DNA of 64,000 nucleotides from Salinibacterium sp. GTDB taxonomy: Bacteria > Actinomycetota > Actinomycetes > Actinomycetales > Microbacteriaceae. Positions 43,052 to 52,503 of the stretch are shown here, in pieces. The position numbers and the translations under genes were made by a program. The number at the start of each line of letters is the position of its first letter. The first letter of the stretch is position 1. The notes below the pieces were generated by a model, which was given only the letters and a program-made list of their open reading frames with translations, was not told the DNA's origin and made no database searches. The DNA lies in NCBI GenBank assembly GCA_015234465.1, contig JADGNA010000021.1, forward strand, positions 1-64,000, given 5' to 3'.

Positions 43052-43798
43052 GTGGCCGTGCTGCTGCTCCACGGGCTCGGCACGAGCGCCGCGCACCTGC
43101 TCAAGCAGCTTGGGCCCGCACTGCCTGAGGGCGCAGAGTTCGTCGCGCCCGACGTCCGCGCGCACGGCGAATCGACGCTCATCGGCGACGCCGCCGACTT
43201 CTCCTTCGCCGCGCTCACGGCAGAGGTCGCCGACGCCGTGCGCGCTTCCGCCACGTCGGAGGCGCTCTCGATCGTCGGGGTGTCGATGGGGGCGGCACTG
43301 GGCCTCCGCCTCGCGCTCTCGGGCGAGTTCGAGATCGACCGGCTCGTGTTCATCCGCCCCTCCTTCACCGATCGGCCGCTCCCCCACAACCTGCGGGGCT
43401 TTCCCGTCATGGGCGAACTGCTCATGCGGCACGGCGCCGCCGCGGCCGAGCAGCGATTCAAGGCCTCGAGCCTCTACCACTCCATGACCCTCGTGACGCA
43501 TGCGGGCGCGAACGCCGCCCTGCAGCAGTTCCGGGCCCCGGATGCTGCAGCTCGCGCCATCCGCCTCGTCGAAGTCCCGCGCAACCGGGCCTTCCGCGAC
43601 GTCGAGGAACTGGCGACCCTGGATGCGCCGGCGACGGTCATCGCGGCACCCCGCGACCCCGTGCATCCGGTCTCCATTGCGGAGCAGTGGCACGCGGGCA
43701 TCCGCGGTTCGACGCTCACCATGCTGCCCGCGCGCGACGACGGAATGGCCGCGCACCTGGCCGCGCTGCGGGCGGCGGTCAGCTCCGCACTCGCCTGA
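43052..43798 (+). CDS. alpha/beta hydrolase
   Basis: A 248-aa alpha/beta-hydrolase fold protein from GTG 43052. The oxyanion HGLG motif (residues 7-10), nucleophile Ser78 in GVSMGAAL, and acid region AAPRDPVHP with His near the C-terminus (GMAAHLAALR) complete a catalytic triad. Substrate unknown. It follows the YqaJ gene after two bases. Its last 20 bases overlap the end of the convergent DMT transporter gene. Confidence 0.85.
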   Translation: MAVLLLHGLGTSAAHLLKQLGPALPEGAEFVAPDVRAHGESTLIGDAADFSFAALTAEVADAVRASATSEALSIVGVSMGAALGLRLALSGEFEIDRLVFIRPSFTDRPLPHNLRGFPVMGELLMRHGAAAAEQRFKASSLYHSMTLVTHAGANAALQQFRAPDAAARAIRLVEVPRNRAFRDVEELATLDAPATVIAAPRDPVHPVSIAEQWHAGIRGSTLTMLPARDDGMAAHLAALRAAVSSALA

Positions 43799-44657
43799 AC
43801 GGCCCGGCGCCGGCGCGCTGCGCCACCAGCAGGCCCGCGAGCATGAGCGCGCCGCCGAGCAGTTCCGCCGTGTTGGGAACCTCCCCGAGCAACAACCACG
43901 CCGCAACGATGCCGACGACGGGCACGAGCAGGATCCACGGGACAACCGACGCCGCCGGATGCCGCGACAGCAGCGAATTGAAGATTCCGTAGGCGACGAG
44001 GCTCGCGATGACGGCCGTGTAGAGGGTCGCGAGGATGGCCTCCAGCCCGAGCCCTGACAGCGCCGTCGCAACCTCCTGCGGCCCCTCGATCAGGAGCGAG
44101 AGCGCGAAGAGCGGCACGGGCACGACCACCGCCGACCACACCGTCAACGACAAACCGCCCTTGGCGCCGGATGCCCGCGAGATGACATTGCCGACACCCC
44201 ACGAGAGGGCCGCACCAATGCAGAGCAGGAAGGCGAGGAGCGGAACCTGTGCGTCACGCCCGAACGCCACGACGGCAAGCCCGAGCGAACCGATCAGCGC
44301 GCCCGCGAGCTGGGCCGGACGCGGGATCTCGCGGAGTGCCCCCGCGGCGATCAGCATCGTGAAGACCACCTGCGCCTGCAGCACGAGCGCGGCGAGGCCC
44401 GGCGGCATACCCAGGTGCATCGACGAGTAGAGCAAGGCGAACTGGCCGAGCGACATGAACAGCCCCACCCCGACGATGAAACGCCAGGGCACCTGGGGCC
44501 GCCGCACGAAGAAGATCGCGGGCAGCAGCACCACCACGAAACGGATGGCGACGAACAGCAGGGGCGGCACGCCATCCATGCCCCAGTCGATGACGACGAA
44601 GTTGAGGCCCCAGATGAGCGCGACGAGCGCTGCGAGGAGGCGATCGCGGGGCTTCAC
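43779..44657 (-). CDS. EamA/DMT-family transporter
   Basis: A 292-aa drug/metabolite transporter with ten membrane helices in two EamA repeats (first repeat from ALVALIWGLNFVVID; second from FLLCIGAALSWGVGNVISR). GTG 44657 is chosen because AGGA lies upstream; the ORF-track start is longer. It resembles E. coli EamA, an O-acetylserine/cysteine exporter, but substrates vary. It converges with and overlaps the hydrolase gene. Confidence 0.85.
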   Translation of the reverse strand: MKPRDRLLAALVALIWGLNFVVIDWGMDGVPPLLFVAIRFVVVLLPAIFFVRRPQVPWRFIVGVGLFMSLGQFALLYSSMHLGMPPGLAALVLQAQVVFTMLIAAGALREIPRPAQLAGALIGSLGLAVVAFGRDAQVPLLAFLLCIGAALSWGVGNVISRASGAKGGLSLTVWSAVVVPVPLFALSLLIEGPQEVATALSGLGLEAILATLYTAVIASLVAYGIFNSLLSRHPAASVVPWILLVPVVGIVAAWLLLGEVPNTAELLGGALMLAGLLVAQRAGAGPFRRVRS

Positions 44658-44704
44658 CAGCCCATCCTGCCGCACGCGAGCGCCCACGGCGCACACATGC
44701 AAGA

Positions 44705-44730
44705 AGGGGGCCCGCCGAAGCGGACCCCCT
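44705..44730 (-). terminator. terminator of the rplK-rplA unit
   Basis: AGGGGGCCCGC and GCGGACCCCCT make an 11-pair stem with one mismatch around a CGAA loop. In the minus-strand direction it is followed by TTCTT. It lies 18 bases after the rplA stop. Confidence 0.82.
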
Positions 44731-44747
44731 CCTTAAAGAGACAGATG

Positions 44748-45437
44748 TCAGATCGCGTTGACGTCCACGGGGATGCCGGGGCCGAACGTGGTCGTGACCG
44801 TCGCCTTGGTGATGTAGCGGCCCTTTGCCGAGCTCGGCTTGAGGCGCACAACCTCGTCGAGGGCGGAGCGCAGGTTCTCCTGCAGCTTCTCGGTGTCGAA
44901 CGACGCCTTGCCCACGATGAAGTGCACGTTGGCGTGCTTGTCGACGCGGAACTCGATCTTGCCGCCCTTGATCTCGGTGACAGCCTTCGCCGTGTCGGGC
45001 GTGACCGTGCCGGTCTTGGGGTTCGGCATGAGGCCACGGGGTCCGAGGACCTTACCGAGGCGACCGACCTTGCCCATGAACTCGGGGGTCGAGACGGCCG
45101 AGTCGAAGTCGGTCCATCCGCCGGCCACGCGCTCGATGAGCTCGTCGCCACCGACCTCGTCGGCGCCAGCGGCGATGGCCGCCTCAGCCGCGGGGCCCGT
45201 CGCGAAGACGACCACGCGGGCCGTCTTGCCGGTGCCGTGGGGCAGGTTCACGGTGCCGCGAACCATCTGGTCGGCCTTACGCGGGTCGACGTTGAGCTTG
45301 AGCGCGACCTCAACGGTCGAGTCGAACTTCTTCGAGCCAGTCTCGCGGGCAAGGGCGACGGCGTCGGCCGGCGCGTAGAACTTGCCCTCTTCGATCTTCT
45401 CTGCTGCGGCCCGGTAGGCCTTGGACTTGGTTGCCAT
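44748..45437 (-). CDS. rplA: 50S ribosomal protein L1
   Basis: 229 aa from ATG 45437 ([15 protein letters not shown]); the longer ORF-track frame is not real. [20 protein letters not shown] and [18 protein letters not shown] are L1 signatures. It binds 23S rRNA at the L1 stalk and its own mRNA. Second gene of the L11 operon, 89 bases after rplK. Confidence 0.97.
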   Translation of the reverse strand: MATKSKAYRAAAEKIEEGKFYAPADAVALARETGSKKFDSTVEVALKLNVDPRKADQMVRGTVNLPHGTGKTARVVVFATGPAAEAAIAAGADEVGGDELIERVAGGWTDFDSAVSTPEFMGKVGRLGKVLGPRGLMPNPKTGTVTPDTAKAVTEIKGGKIEFRVDKHANVHFIVGKASFDTEKLQENLRSALDEVVRLKPSSAKGRYITKATVTTTFGPGIPVDVNAI

Positions 45438-45526
45438 GCTTGTTCTCCTAGGAATGAGTTCGTGGGTAGCGAGCCAGGCGGGCTCTTCCACTGCGGCGAC
45501 CGTGGTCGCCAAAAGACTGTGGTGAC

Positions 45527-45958
45527 TTACGCGTCGATCGTGATGCCCATCGAGCGCGCGGTGCCCTCGATGATCTTCGATGCGGCGTCGATGTCGTTCG
45601 CGTTGAGGTCAGCCATCTTCTGCTCGGCGATCGCACGAACCTGGTCCTTGCTGAGCTTGCCCACCTTGGAGGTGTGGGGCGTGCCCGAACCCTTGCCAAC
45701 GCCAGCAGCCTTCTTGATGAGCTCGGCGGCGGGCGGGGTCTTCAGGATGAACGTGAACGAGCGGTCCTCGTACACCGTGATCTCGACGGGGATGACGTTG
45801 CCGCGCTGCGACTCCGTCGCGGCGTTGTACGCCTTGCAGAACTCCATGATGTTGACGCCGTGCTGACCGAGCGCCGGGCCGATGGGCGGGGCGGGGTTGG
45901 CGGCGCCGGCCTGGATCTGCAGCTTGATCAGACCCGTGACCTTCTTCTTCGGTGCCAT
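45527..45958 (-). CDS. rplK: 50S ribosomal protein L11
   Basis: 143 aa, full length. [20 protein letters not shown] and [17 protein letters not shown] are conserved N-terminal L11 motifs; the C-terminal half binds 23S rRNA in the GTPase-associated centre. It follows nusG after an 87-base gap. Confidence 0.97.
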   Translation of the reverse strand: MAPKKKVTGLIKLQIQAGAANPAPPIGPALGQHGVNIMEFCKAYNAATESQRGNVIPVEITVYEDRSFTFILKTPPAAELIKKAAGVGKGSGTPHTSKVGKLSKDQVRAIAEQKMADLNANDIDAASKIIEGTARSMGITIDA

Positions 45959-46045
45959 TGTTTCCTTCTTTCGTGTTCGAGCATCCGTGAACCGGATGTT
46001 CTTCCGCCTGCTCGGCCTATCCGAGCCGCGGTGGACTGTGGAGTG

Positions 46046-46864
46046 TTAGAGCTTGGTGACCTGGTCGAAGCTGAGCTCGACGGGGGTCTCGCGCTCGAAG
46101 AGCGACACGAGCACCGTGAGCTTGCCACTCTCGGGCTTGATCTCGCTGATCGAACCGGGCAGGCCCGCGAACGAGCCCTCCTTGATCGTGATGGTCTCGC
46201 CGATCTCGAAGTCGACTTCCTGCGGGATGCTGCGCTGCACGGCCTTGCCGCCCTTCGCACCAGCCTTCGCGGGAGCCTCGACGACCTGCACGAGGCTCTT
46301 CAGCATGTTGAAGGCCTCCTCGAAGCGCAGCGGCGTCGGGTTGTGGGCGTTGCCCACGAAGCCCGTCACGCCGGGGGTGTGGCGAACGACCGACCAGCTG
46401 TCCTCGTTGAGGTCCATGCGCACGAGCACGTAGCTGGGGATGCGCACGCGAGTGACGAGCTTGCGCTGGCCGTTCTTGATCTCGACGACGTCTTCCATCG
46501 GCACCTCGACCTGGAAGATGTAGTCCTCCATGGTCATCGACACGCGACGGTTCTCGATGTTCTGCTTGACGCGCTTCTCGAATCCCGCGTAGGAGTGCAC
46601 GACGTACCACTTGCCCGGGAGGGAACGCAGCTCGGCGCGGAACTCCTCGTAGGGGTCGACCTCGGCCTCTTCGGCTTCTTCGGTCTCTTCAGCGGCGTCG
46701 GCGGGAGCCTCGTCGGCTGCAGCCTCGTCGCCGGGGGTCTCGTTCTCGGCGGCAGGGGCCTGCGCGTCGAGCGCGGCCTCGAGGGCCGACGCGGCGTCGG
46801 ACTCGTCGACAGCGAACTCCCTCATGGAGGAGTGCTCGATCTCGTCGCGTTCTGTGTCAGACAC
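46046..46864 (-). CDS. nusG: transcription termination/antitermination factor NusG
   Basis: 272 aa. An acidic, Ala/Glu-rich N-terminal extension (residues about 1-85), usual in actinobacteria, precedes the NGN domain (KWYVVHSYAGFEKRVKQNI and TPGVTGFVG) and the C-terminal KOW domain (ETITIKEGSFAGLPG). It couples RNA polymerase to Rho and ribosomes. GTG start at 46864. It lies between secE and rplK. Confidence 0.96.
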   Translation of the reverse strand: MSDTERDEIEHSSMREFAVDESDAASALEAALDAQAPAAENETPGDEAAADEAPADAAEETEEAEEAEVDPYEEFRAELRSLPGKWYVVHSYAGFEKRVKQNIENRRVSMTMEDYIFQVEVPMEDVVEIKNGQRKLVTRVRIPSYVLVRMDLNEDSWSVVRHTPGVTGFVGNAHNPTPLRFEEAFNMLKSLVQVVEAPAKAGAKGGKAVQRSIPQEVDFEIGETITIKEGSFAGLPGSISEIKPESGKLTVLVSLFERETPVELSFDQVTKL

Positions 46865-46927
46865 TGATTCTCATTCCGTTGTTCTCAGGCGATCCGGCAG
46901 CACGTGCCGGCGAGGAGGGCGATGGCG

Positions 46928-47206
46928 TCAGCCGACGGGTCCGTTGCCGAAGACATACGCGACGACGAATCCGAAGAGAAGGTCGAGGCCGGAGACGAGC
47001 GCCATCATGATGACGACGAAGACCAGCACGACAGCCGTGTAGCTGATGAGCTCCTTGCGGGTCGGGGTGACGACCTTCTTGAGCTCCGCGATCACCTGGC
47101 GCAGGAACAGCGCAAGGCGACCAAAGGGGCCGCGACGGGTCGCGCGCTCCGCCTTGGCGCTGGCGACGACATCCTCACTCGGGTCGTCGGTCACGTTTCT
47201 CGCCAC
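46928..47206 (-). CDS. secE: preprotein translocase subunit SecE
   Basis: 92 aa. A charged N-terminus and amphipathic helix (FLRQVIAELKKVVTPTRKEL, the SecE signature) precede one membrane helix (YTAVVLVFVVIMMALVSG). It is an essential part of the SecYEG channel. GTG start at 47206 with AAGG upstream. It sits between tRNA-Trp and nusG, the standard position. Confidence 0.95.
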   Translation of the reverse strand: MARNVTDDPSEDVVASAKAERATRRGPFGRLALFLRQVIAELKKVVTPTRKELISYTAVVLVFVVIMMALVSGLDLLFGFVVAYVFGNGPVG

Positions 47207-47293
47207 AGCTGATTACCTTCCGGACATGGACCGAACGGCCATCGGGCCGTCGGCAGGTGCCTGCCAGCGCACACGTGTGCGCTGGTCACGCTG

Positions 47294-47366
47294 CAGGGCG
47301 GACAGGACTCGAACCTGCAACCTGCGGTTTTGGAGACCGCTGCTCTACCAATTGAGCCACCGCCCT
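47294..47366 (-). tRNA. trnW: tRNA-Trp (anticodon CCA)
   Basis: Minus strand: acceptor arms AGGGCGG and CCGCCCT pair fully, D-arm GCTC/GAGC, anticodon stem GCGGT/ACCGC with loop CTCCAAA, T-arm GCAGG...CCTGT with TTCGAGT, discriminator G. The anticodon is CCA. The 3' CCA is not encoded. It lies upstream of secE, as in many actinobacteria. Confidence 0.96.
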
Positions 47367-47560
47367 TCGGTGTGTGAACACACCAAGCTATCCTGCAGAT
47401 CCGTTCGGGATGAGCGCCTCAAATGGGCATAGAAAAGCTTGGTGGATTTCAACCACCACGCTCCAGTGTAGGTCACGCCCACAGGGCTGTAAAGTTGAGC
47501 GCCCCGCGGCGGCCATCGTGGTGCCGGTGAAATAACCAGCCTGCCCGAAACACCTTCCAC

Positions 47561-47575
47561 TAGCCTGAGAGGGTG
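47561..47575 (+). promoter_or_regulatory. -10 box of a leaderless aspC transcript
   Basis: TAGCCT (47561-47566) lies six bases before the GTG start codon, with no Shine-Dalgarno between. Spacing puts the start of transcription at the start codon. The -35 region is poor. Confidence 0.5.
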
Positions 47576-48775
47576 ACTGAACTCCCCAGCATCTCCCGCC
47601 GAATCGCCGCCATCGCAGAGTCCGCAACGCTCAAGGTCGACACCAAGGCCAAAGCACTGCAGGCCGAGGGCAGACCCGTCATCAGCTACGCGGCGGGTGA
47701 GCCCGACTTCAGCACTCCGCAGCACGTCGTGGAGGCAGCATCCGCCGCCGTGCTCGACCCCAAGAACTACCGCTACACGCCCGCCGCCGGCCTGCCCGCG
47801 CTGCGTGAGGCGATCGCCGAGAAGACCCGCCGCGACAGCGGGCTCGAGGTCGCCCCCAGCCAGGTCATCGTCACGAACGGCGGCAAGCAGGGCGTCTACC
47901 AGGCCTTCGCGACCGTCATCAGCGAGGGCGACGAGGTGCTTCTGCCCGCGCCCTACTGGACGACCTACCCCGAGGTGACGAAGCTCGCGGGCGGCGTGCC
48001 CGTCGAGGTCTTTGCGGGTTCGGAGCAGGAATACAAGGTCACGGTCGAGCAGCTCGAAGCCGCCCGCACCGAACGCACCAAGGTGCTGCTCTTCGTTTCA
48101 CCCTCCAACCCCACCGGCGCCGTCTACACGCGCGAGGAGACGAAGGCCATCGGTGAGTGGGCCCTCGAGCACGGGCTCTGGGTCATCACCGACGAGATCT
48201 ACCAAAACCTCGTCTACGACGGCTCGGCCCACGCCCCCTCCATCGTCGAGGTCGTGCCCGAGCTCGCCGAACAGACGATCCTCGTCAACGGCGTCGCCAA
48301 GAGCTACGCCATGACCGGATGGCGCCTCGGCTGGATGGTCGGCCCGGCCCGCGCGATCAAGGCGGCAGGCAACCTGCAGTCGCACCTCTCGTCGAACGTG
48401 TCGAACATCTCGCAGCACGCCGCGATTGCGGCCCTCACCGGCCCGCAGGACGACGTGCTCGCGATGCGCGACGCCTTCGACCGCCGCCGCCAGCTCATCG
48501 TCGCCGAGCTCAACAAGATCCCCGGCGTCGTCACGCCGACCCCGCAGGGCGCCTTCTACGTCTACCCGGATGTCACGGGGCTGCTGAACCGCGAATGGGG
48601 CGGCGTGACCCCCACGACCTCCCTCGAGCTCGCCGACCTCATCCTCGAGCAGGCCGAGGTCGCTGTCGTGCCCGGCGAGGCCTTCGGCCCGAGCGGCTAC
48701 GTGCGCCTCTCCTACGCGCTCGGCGACGAACCGCTCCTCGAGGGCGTGCAGCGCCTGCAGCGCCTCTTCAGCTAG
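47573..48775 (+). CDS. aspC: class I pyridoxal-phosphate aminotransferase (aspartate type)
   Basis: 400 aa, fold-type I. It has [17 protein letters not shown] near the N-terminus, [11 protein letters not shown], the substrate segment [26 protein letters not shown] and the PLP lysine in [14 protein letters not shown]. It probably moves the amino group between aspartate and oxoglutarate. Closely related enzymes act on other amino acids. GTG start, apparently leaderless. The stop overlaps that of lysG in CTAG. Confidence 0.9.
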   Translation: MTELPSISRRIAAIAESATLKVDTKAKALQAEGRPVISYAAGEPDFSTPQHVVEAASAAVLDPKNYRYTPAAGLPALREAIAEKTRRDSGLEVAPSQVIVTNGGKQGVYQAFATVISEGDEVLLPAPYWTTYPEVTKLAGGVPVEVFAGSEQEYKVTVEQLEAARTERTKVLLFVSPSNPTGAVYTREETKAIGEWALEHGLWVITDEIYQNLVYDGSAHAPSIVEVVPELAEQTILVNGVAKSYAMTGWRLGWMVGPARAIKAAGNLQSHLSSNVSNISQHAAIAALTGPQDDVLAMRDAFDRRRQLIVAELNKIPGVVTPTPQGAFYVYPDVTGLLNREWGGVTPTTSLELADLILEQAEVAVVPGEAFGPSGYVRLSYALGDEPLLEGVQRLQRLFS

Positions 48776-49650
48776 GTGAGCGCGACCGTGCGTGCTGCGC
48801 GGGCCACCGCATCCGACACCGCCTGCAGCAGGGGTGACCTCAGGTTCCACTGCTGCCAGTAGAGCGGCACGTCGAGCGGGCGCTCGGGCGTAAGTTCGAC
48901 CAGGTCGGTGCCGCGCGTCTGCTCCGCGGGGAGCATGGCCCAGCCGAGGCCGAGCCGCACGTCCGCCGCGAACTCGGTCGACGCGGGCACGTAGTGGATG
49001 GGCGGGGTCGACCGCACGCGCAACGACCTGAGGAACGCAGCCTGCATGTCGTCGCGACGGTCGAAATCGATGCGGGGAGAGCGGCCCAGGGCGCCCGGGG
49101 TGACGCCCTCAGGCATCCACCGCTCGATGTACTCGGCACTCGCGACCGCCCGGTAGCGCACCGTGCCGAGGGGGGTCACGACGCAGCCGGGCACGCTCGT
49201 CGCCTGCGAGGTCACGGCCGCCATCACCTGCCCGGACTCGAGCAGGCGCGTCGTGTACTCCTCGTCTTCCCGGTGCAGCTCGAAGACGATCGGATGCTCG
49301 CGCGCGACCTCGGCGAGCGCCGGCAGCAGCCAGGTGGCAAGCGAGTCGGCGTTGACGGCGATGCCGATGGGGGTGAGCCGCTCCCCGTCATCATCGAGCC
49401 CGACCTCGGCAAGCGCCTCATGCTCGAGCAGGGTCGCCTGGCGGGCGAGGCGCACGATCGCGGCGCCGGCATCCGTTGCCCGCACCGGCTTGGAGCGCAC
49501 AAGCAGCACGCGCCCGAGCCGCTGCTCGAGCGCCTTGACCCTCTGGCTCACTGCGGAGGGCGTGATGTGGAGCGCGCGGGCGGCGCCCTCGAGGGTTCCC
49601 TCGTCGACGACGGCGGCAACGGTCTTCGCGAGGTCGAGTGGGATCTGCAT
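48772..49650 (-). CDS. lysG: LysR-family regulator LysG/ArgP
   Basis: 292 aa. The N-terminal winged helix ([33 protein letters not shown]) and [13 protein letters not shown] match LysG/ArgP, which activates the adjacent lysE in response to lysine or arginine. It is divergent from lysE with a 70-base gap holding an inverted repeat. The C-terminal effector domain is complete. Confidence 0.92.
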   Translation of the reverse strand: MQIPLDLAKTVAAVVDEGTLEGAARALHITPSAVSQRVKALEQRLGRVLLVRSKPVRATDAGAAIVRLARQATLLEHEALAEVGLDDDGERLTPIGIAVNADSLATWLLPALAEVAREHPIVFELHREDEEYTTRLLESGQVMAAVTSQATSVPGCVVTPLGTVRYRAVASAEYIERWMPEGVTPGALGRSPRIDFDRRDDMQAAFLRSLRVRSTPPIHYVPASTEFAADVRLGLGWAMLPAEQTRGTDLVELTPERPLDVPLYWQQWNLRSPLLQAVSDAVARAARTVALT

Positions 49651-49658
49651 GAAGCAAT

Positions 49659-49684
49659 GCTAATGCTGGCTAAGGAACATTAGC
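49659..49684. promoter_or_regulatory. LysG binding site upstream of lysE
   Basis: GCTAATG (49659-49665) and CATTAGC (49678-49684) are perfect inverted arms separated by 12 bases, in the lysG-lysE gap. The layout fits the T-N11-A pattern of LysR regulators and lies just upstream of the lysE -35 region. Confidence 0.65.
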
Positions 49685-49708
49685 TTCCGTGAATATACGG
49701 GTCTCCCC

Positions 49709-49723
49709 TAGCGTGGACGGGTG
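49709..49723 (+). promoter_or_regulatory. -10 box of a leaderless lysE transcript
   Basis: TAGCGT (49709-49714) lies six bases before the GTG start at 49721, the same spacing as at aspC. A weak -35 TTCCGT lies 18 bases upstream of it. Confidence 0.5.
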
Positions 49724-50464
49724 ATCTTCCCCGCCACCTTCGACCCGACCCTCGCGATCGCGCTCTCCGGCTTCGTGCTGGGCTTCGGCCTGATCGCCGC
49801 AATCGGCGCCCAGAACGCCTTCATCCTTCGCCAGGGCGTGCGCGGGCAGCACCTCCTCGCCGTGGTGCTCGTGTGCGCGGCATCCGACCTCGTGCTCATC
49901 TTCGGCGGCATCGCCGGGGTGGGCGCCGTGCTCGAGAACGCGCCCTGGGTCGTCACGCTGGTGCGCTGGTTCGGCGTCGCGTTCCTGACGACCTACGGGC
50001 TGCTTGCTGCCAAGCGCGCGTGGCGCCCCTCGGGACAGGGGCTCACGATCGAGGAGCCGGCGCCGAGCGCGGTGGACGCGGAAGTGGCATCCGAGGCTTC
50101 CCCAGCGTCGGGCGGTGGCGGCACGGCGACCCTCACCGTGCCTGTCGTCGAGACGCGGACGGCGACGCGCAGCACCCTCGCGACGGCCGTGCTGACGGCG
50201 CTCGCCTTCACCTGGCTGAACCCGCACGCCTACCTCGACGCCGTCGTCGTGCTCGGCTCGGTCGCGAACACGCACGGCGACCCGGCACGCTGGATCTTCG
50301 GCGCGGGCGCGATCCTCGCGAGTTTCGCCTGGTTCACGCTCATCGGCTTCGGGGCCAAGCTTCTGTCGAAGAAGCTCGCATCGCCCAAGGCCTGGCGCAT
50401 CCTCGACGCCTCGATCGCCGTCATCATGCTGACGCTCGCGGCATCCCTCGCCTTCTCCCACTAG
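49721..50464 (+). CDS. lysE: LysE-type amino-acid exporter
   Basis: 247 aa with six membrane helices. GFGLIAAIGAQNAFILRQG in the first helix is the LysE signature; LAFTWLNPHAYLD and LASFAWFTLIGFGAKLLS are also conserved. The middle loop (residues about 105-150) is longer than usual. It exports L-lysine and L-arginine using the membrane potential. Divergent from lysG. Confidence 0.93.
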   Translation: MIFPATFDPTLAIALSGFVLGFGLIAAIGAQNAFILRQGVRGQHLLAVVLVCAASDLVLIFGGIAGVGAVLENAPWVVTLVRWFGVAFLTTYGLLAAKRAWRPSGQGLTIEEPAPSAVDAEVASEASPASGGGGTATLTVPVVETRTATRSTLATAVLTALAFTWLNPHAYLDAVVVLGSVANTHGDPARWIFGAGAILASFAWFTLIGFGAKLLSKKLASPKAWRILDASIAVIMLTLAASLAFSH

Positions 50465-50479
50465 CGAGCCGCCCTTTCA

Positions 50480-50513
50480 CAATTCAGGAGCGTGAGCTGG
50501 GACTCCTGAATTG
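50480..50513. repeat. palindrome between convergent lysE and luxR-type regulator genes
   Basis: CAATTCAGGAG (50480-50490) and CTCCTGAATTG (50503-50513) are perfect inverted arms with a 12-base loop. A degenerate direct copy, TCCTGAGTTGGGCAGGC, follows from about 50525. The core ATTCAGGAG is the same as in the hairpin at 7218-7250. It may be a terminator or a dispersed repeat. Confidence 0.6.
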
Positions 50514-50549
50514 GGAAAGCAAAGTCCTGAGTTGGGCAGGCAGGCGGGG

Positions 50550-51197
50550 CTAGAGGAGCTTGCGCTCGAGCGCCCAGGCGGTGAGCTCGTGCCGGGACGA
50601 GAGCTGCAGTTTGCGCAGCACGGCGGAGACGTGCGTCTCGACGGTCTTGATGGAGATGAAGAGCTCCGTCGCGACCTCCTTGTAGGCGTAGCCGCGCGCG
50701 ATGAGCCGCATGACCTCACGCTCACGGGCGGACAGCCGGTCGAGCTCGTCGTCGGCCACGGCCTGCTCACCCGCGGCCGCCCCGAAAGCGTCGAGCACGA
50801 AGCCCGCGAGGCGCGGCGAGAAGACCGCGTCGCCGCTCGCGACGGTGCGGATGGCCGAGTTCACATCATCGGCAGAGCTGCCCTTCGTGATGTAGCCGCG
50901 GGCGCCCGCGCGGATCACGCCGACGACGTCCTCGGCCGAGTCGGAGACGCTGAGAGCAAGGAAGCGCACCGAGTCGAGGAGTCCGGCACAGCGGCGGATG
51001 ACCTCCGCCCCGCCGCCACCCGCGCCGCCCGGCAGGTGCACGTCGAGCAGTACGACCTCGGGCCGATGCTCCGTGACCGCGGCGACGGCGGCATCGACGT
51101 CCGCTGCCTCCGAGAGCACCTCGACCGCGGCATCGAGCGACGCCTTGAGGCCCGACCGGAAGATCGAATGGTCGTCGACGATCACGACTCTTGTCAT
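50550..51197 (-). CDS. NarL/LuxR-family response regulator (LiaR-like)
   Basis: 215 aa from ATG 51197, with GGAGA upstream. The receiver has VVIVDDHSIFR, phospho-acceptor Asp52 in VVLLDVHLPGG and the ARGYITKG segment. The C-terminal LuxR helix-turn-helix is LSAREREVMRLIARGYAYKE and VATELFISIKTVETHV. It is the partner of the kinase encoded just upstream (40-base gap). Confidence 0.93.
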   Translation of the reverse strand: MTRVVIVDDHSIFRSGLKASLDAAVEVLSEAADVDAAVAAVTEHRPEVVLLDVHLPGGAGGGGAEVIRRCAGLLDSVRFLALSVSDSAEDVVGVIRAGARGYITKGSSADDVNSAIRTVASGDAVFSPRLAGFVLDAFGAAAGEQAVADDELDRLSAREREVMRLIARGYAYKEVATELFISIKTVETHVSAVLRKLQLSSRHELTAWALERKLL

Positions 51198-51237
51198 GGT
51201 TTCTCCACTCACGGTTCGAGGGCTCAGAGTTGCGAGC

Positions 51238-52398
51238 TCACAGGTCGAGGTGCAGGTGCACCTCGGTGCCGACACCGCCCGCGCCGCGCTGCACGGTCGC
51301 GGTGCCGCCGGCCCGCTGCATCCTGCCGATGATCGACTCTCTCACGCCGAGGCGGTCGGCGGGCAGTGCGTCGAGGTCGATGCCGGCTCCGCGGTCGCGC
51401 ACGAAGACGTCGACGGCGGATGTCGCGGCCTCGACGTACACGGAGACCTCGCCTCCACCGTGCCGCGCGGCGTTGAGCATCGCCTCGCGCGCCGCCGCGA
51501 CGAGCGAGGGATGCGCTGGCACCGACTCCCCCACCGTGACGACGTCGATGCGCGCGGGGTACTCGACCTCGATCGTGGCGGCATCCTCGCTCAGTTCGCT
51601 CACGAGGTCGGCGCCCGGGGCGCCATCGCCCGCGAAGAGCCATTCGCGCAGCTCGCGCTCCTGCGCCCTGGCGATGCGGGCGACATCACTCGAGGCGCCC
51701 GCGCGGTTCTGGATCAGCGCGAGGGTCTGCAGCACCGAGTCGTGGAGGTGCGCCGCGATCTCGGCGCGCTGTTCCTCGCGGATGCGGCCGGAGCGTTCCC
51801 GCATGAGCTCATTCCAGAGGCGCACGATGAAGGGCGCGACCGCTACGGCGAGGCCGAGCACCATCATGCCGACCGCGACGACGGCCGTCATGGCCTCGGG
51901 CCGCCAGTCGTTCGAGGCGAGGAGCAGGAGCCCGGTCGCGAGCAGCACGGTCGCACCCGCGCTGCGGATGATGAGGCGGTAGCGCGGTGAGCGGTCGGGG
52001 TCGTGCTCGTCGAGGGCGAGGCTCCAGACGACAGCACCGCCCGTGAGCGCGAGGCTCAGGCTGACGGCGGTCGATGCGGACCCCTCGACGTTGGCCTGCA
52101 CGATGGCGGCGATCGCCGCGACGGCGCCCAGCACAAGGAGGATGGCGGCGATCGGTGCGCGCCTGCGCGGGGTCTCCTCCGCATCCCCCGTTTCCCCTGG
52201 GGCGAGGGGAACGAGCGCCCACAGCCAGCCGTAGAAGAGGATGCCCGCCCCGCCGAGCAGCGAGGCCACGACGAGGAGCAGGCGAACCCGGCGCACGGGC
52301 CAGCCGAGGTGCTCGCTGAGCCCGGCGGAGACGCCGCCGATGACGGCGCGACGAGGGCGCACGAGTGGCGGTCGCGCGCTGGTCTCGGTCTGGCTCAC
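51238..52398 (-). CDS. PspC-domain sensor histidine kinase
   Basis: 386 aa from GTG 52398. The N-terminal PspC domain (RAVIGGVSAGLSEHLGWPV plus a helix) is followed by more membrane segments to about residue 195, a HisKA_3 domain with His219 in AAHLHDSVLQTL, and a HATPase domain with LNAARHGGGEVSV and DRGAGIDLDALP. This architecture is the actinobacterial relative of LiaS/VraS cell-envelope stress kinases. It is divergent from another PspC protein gene. Confidence 0.92.
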   Translation of the reverse strand: MSQTETSARPPLVRPRRAVIGGVSAGLSEHLGWPVRRVRLLLVVASLLGGAGILFYGWLWALVPLAPGETGDAEETPRRRAPIAAILLVLGAVAAIAAIVQANVEGSASTAVSLSLALTGGAVVWSLALDEHDPDRSPRYRLIIRSAGATVLLATGLLLLASNDWRPEAMTAVVAVGMMVLGLAVAVAPFIVRLWNELMRERSGRIREEQRAEIAAHLHDSVLQTLALIQNRAGASSDVARIARAQERELREWLFAGDGAPGADLVSELSEDAATIEVEYPARIDVVTVGESVPAHPSLVAAAREAMLNAARHGGGEVSVYVEAATSAVDVFVRDRGAGIDLDALPADRLGVRESIIGRMQRAGGTATVQRGAGGVGTEVHLHLDL

Positions 52399-52503
52399 CC
52401 TTGAATCCAAGCAGAGGTGCGGGGCTTGGAGCGACCCGGATGCCATGAATCAGGGTCCGCTCAGGGACGTCCCCCATGGCCCGGGCCAGGCCATCCCGCC
52501 ACG

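Noticed and set aside
52417-52503. N-terminal extension of the PspC protein from 52417
   Set aside because: The extra residues overlap the divergent promoter region and are not protein-like; the PspC domain and linker begin after ATG 52504/52513.
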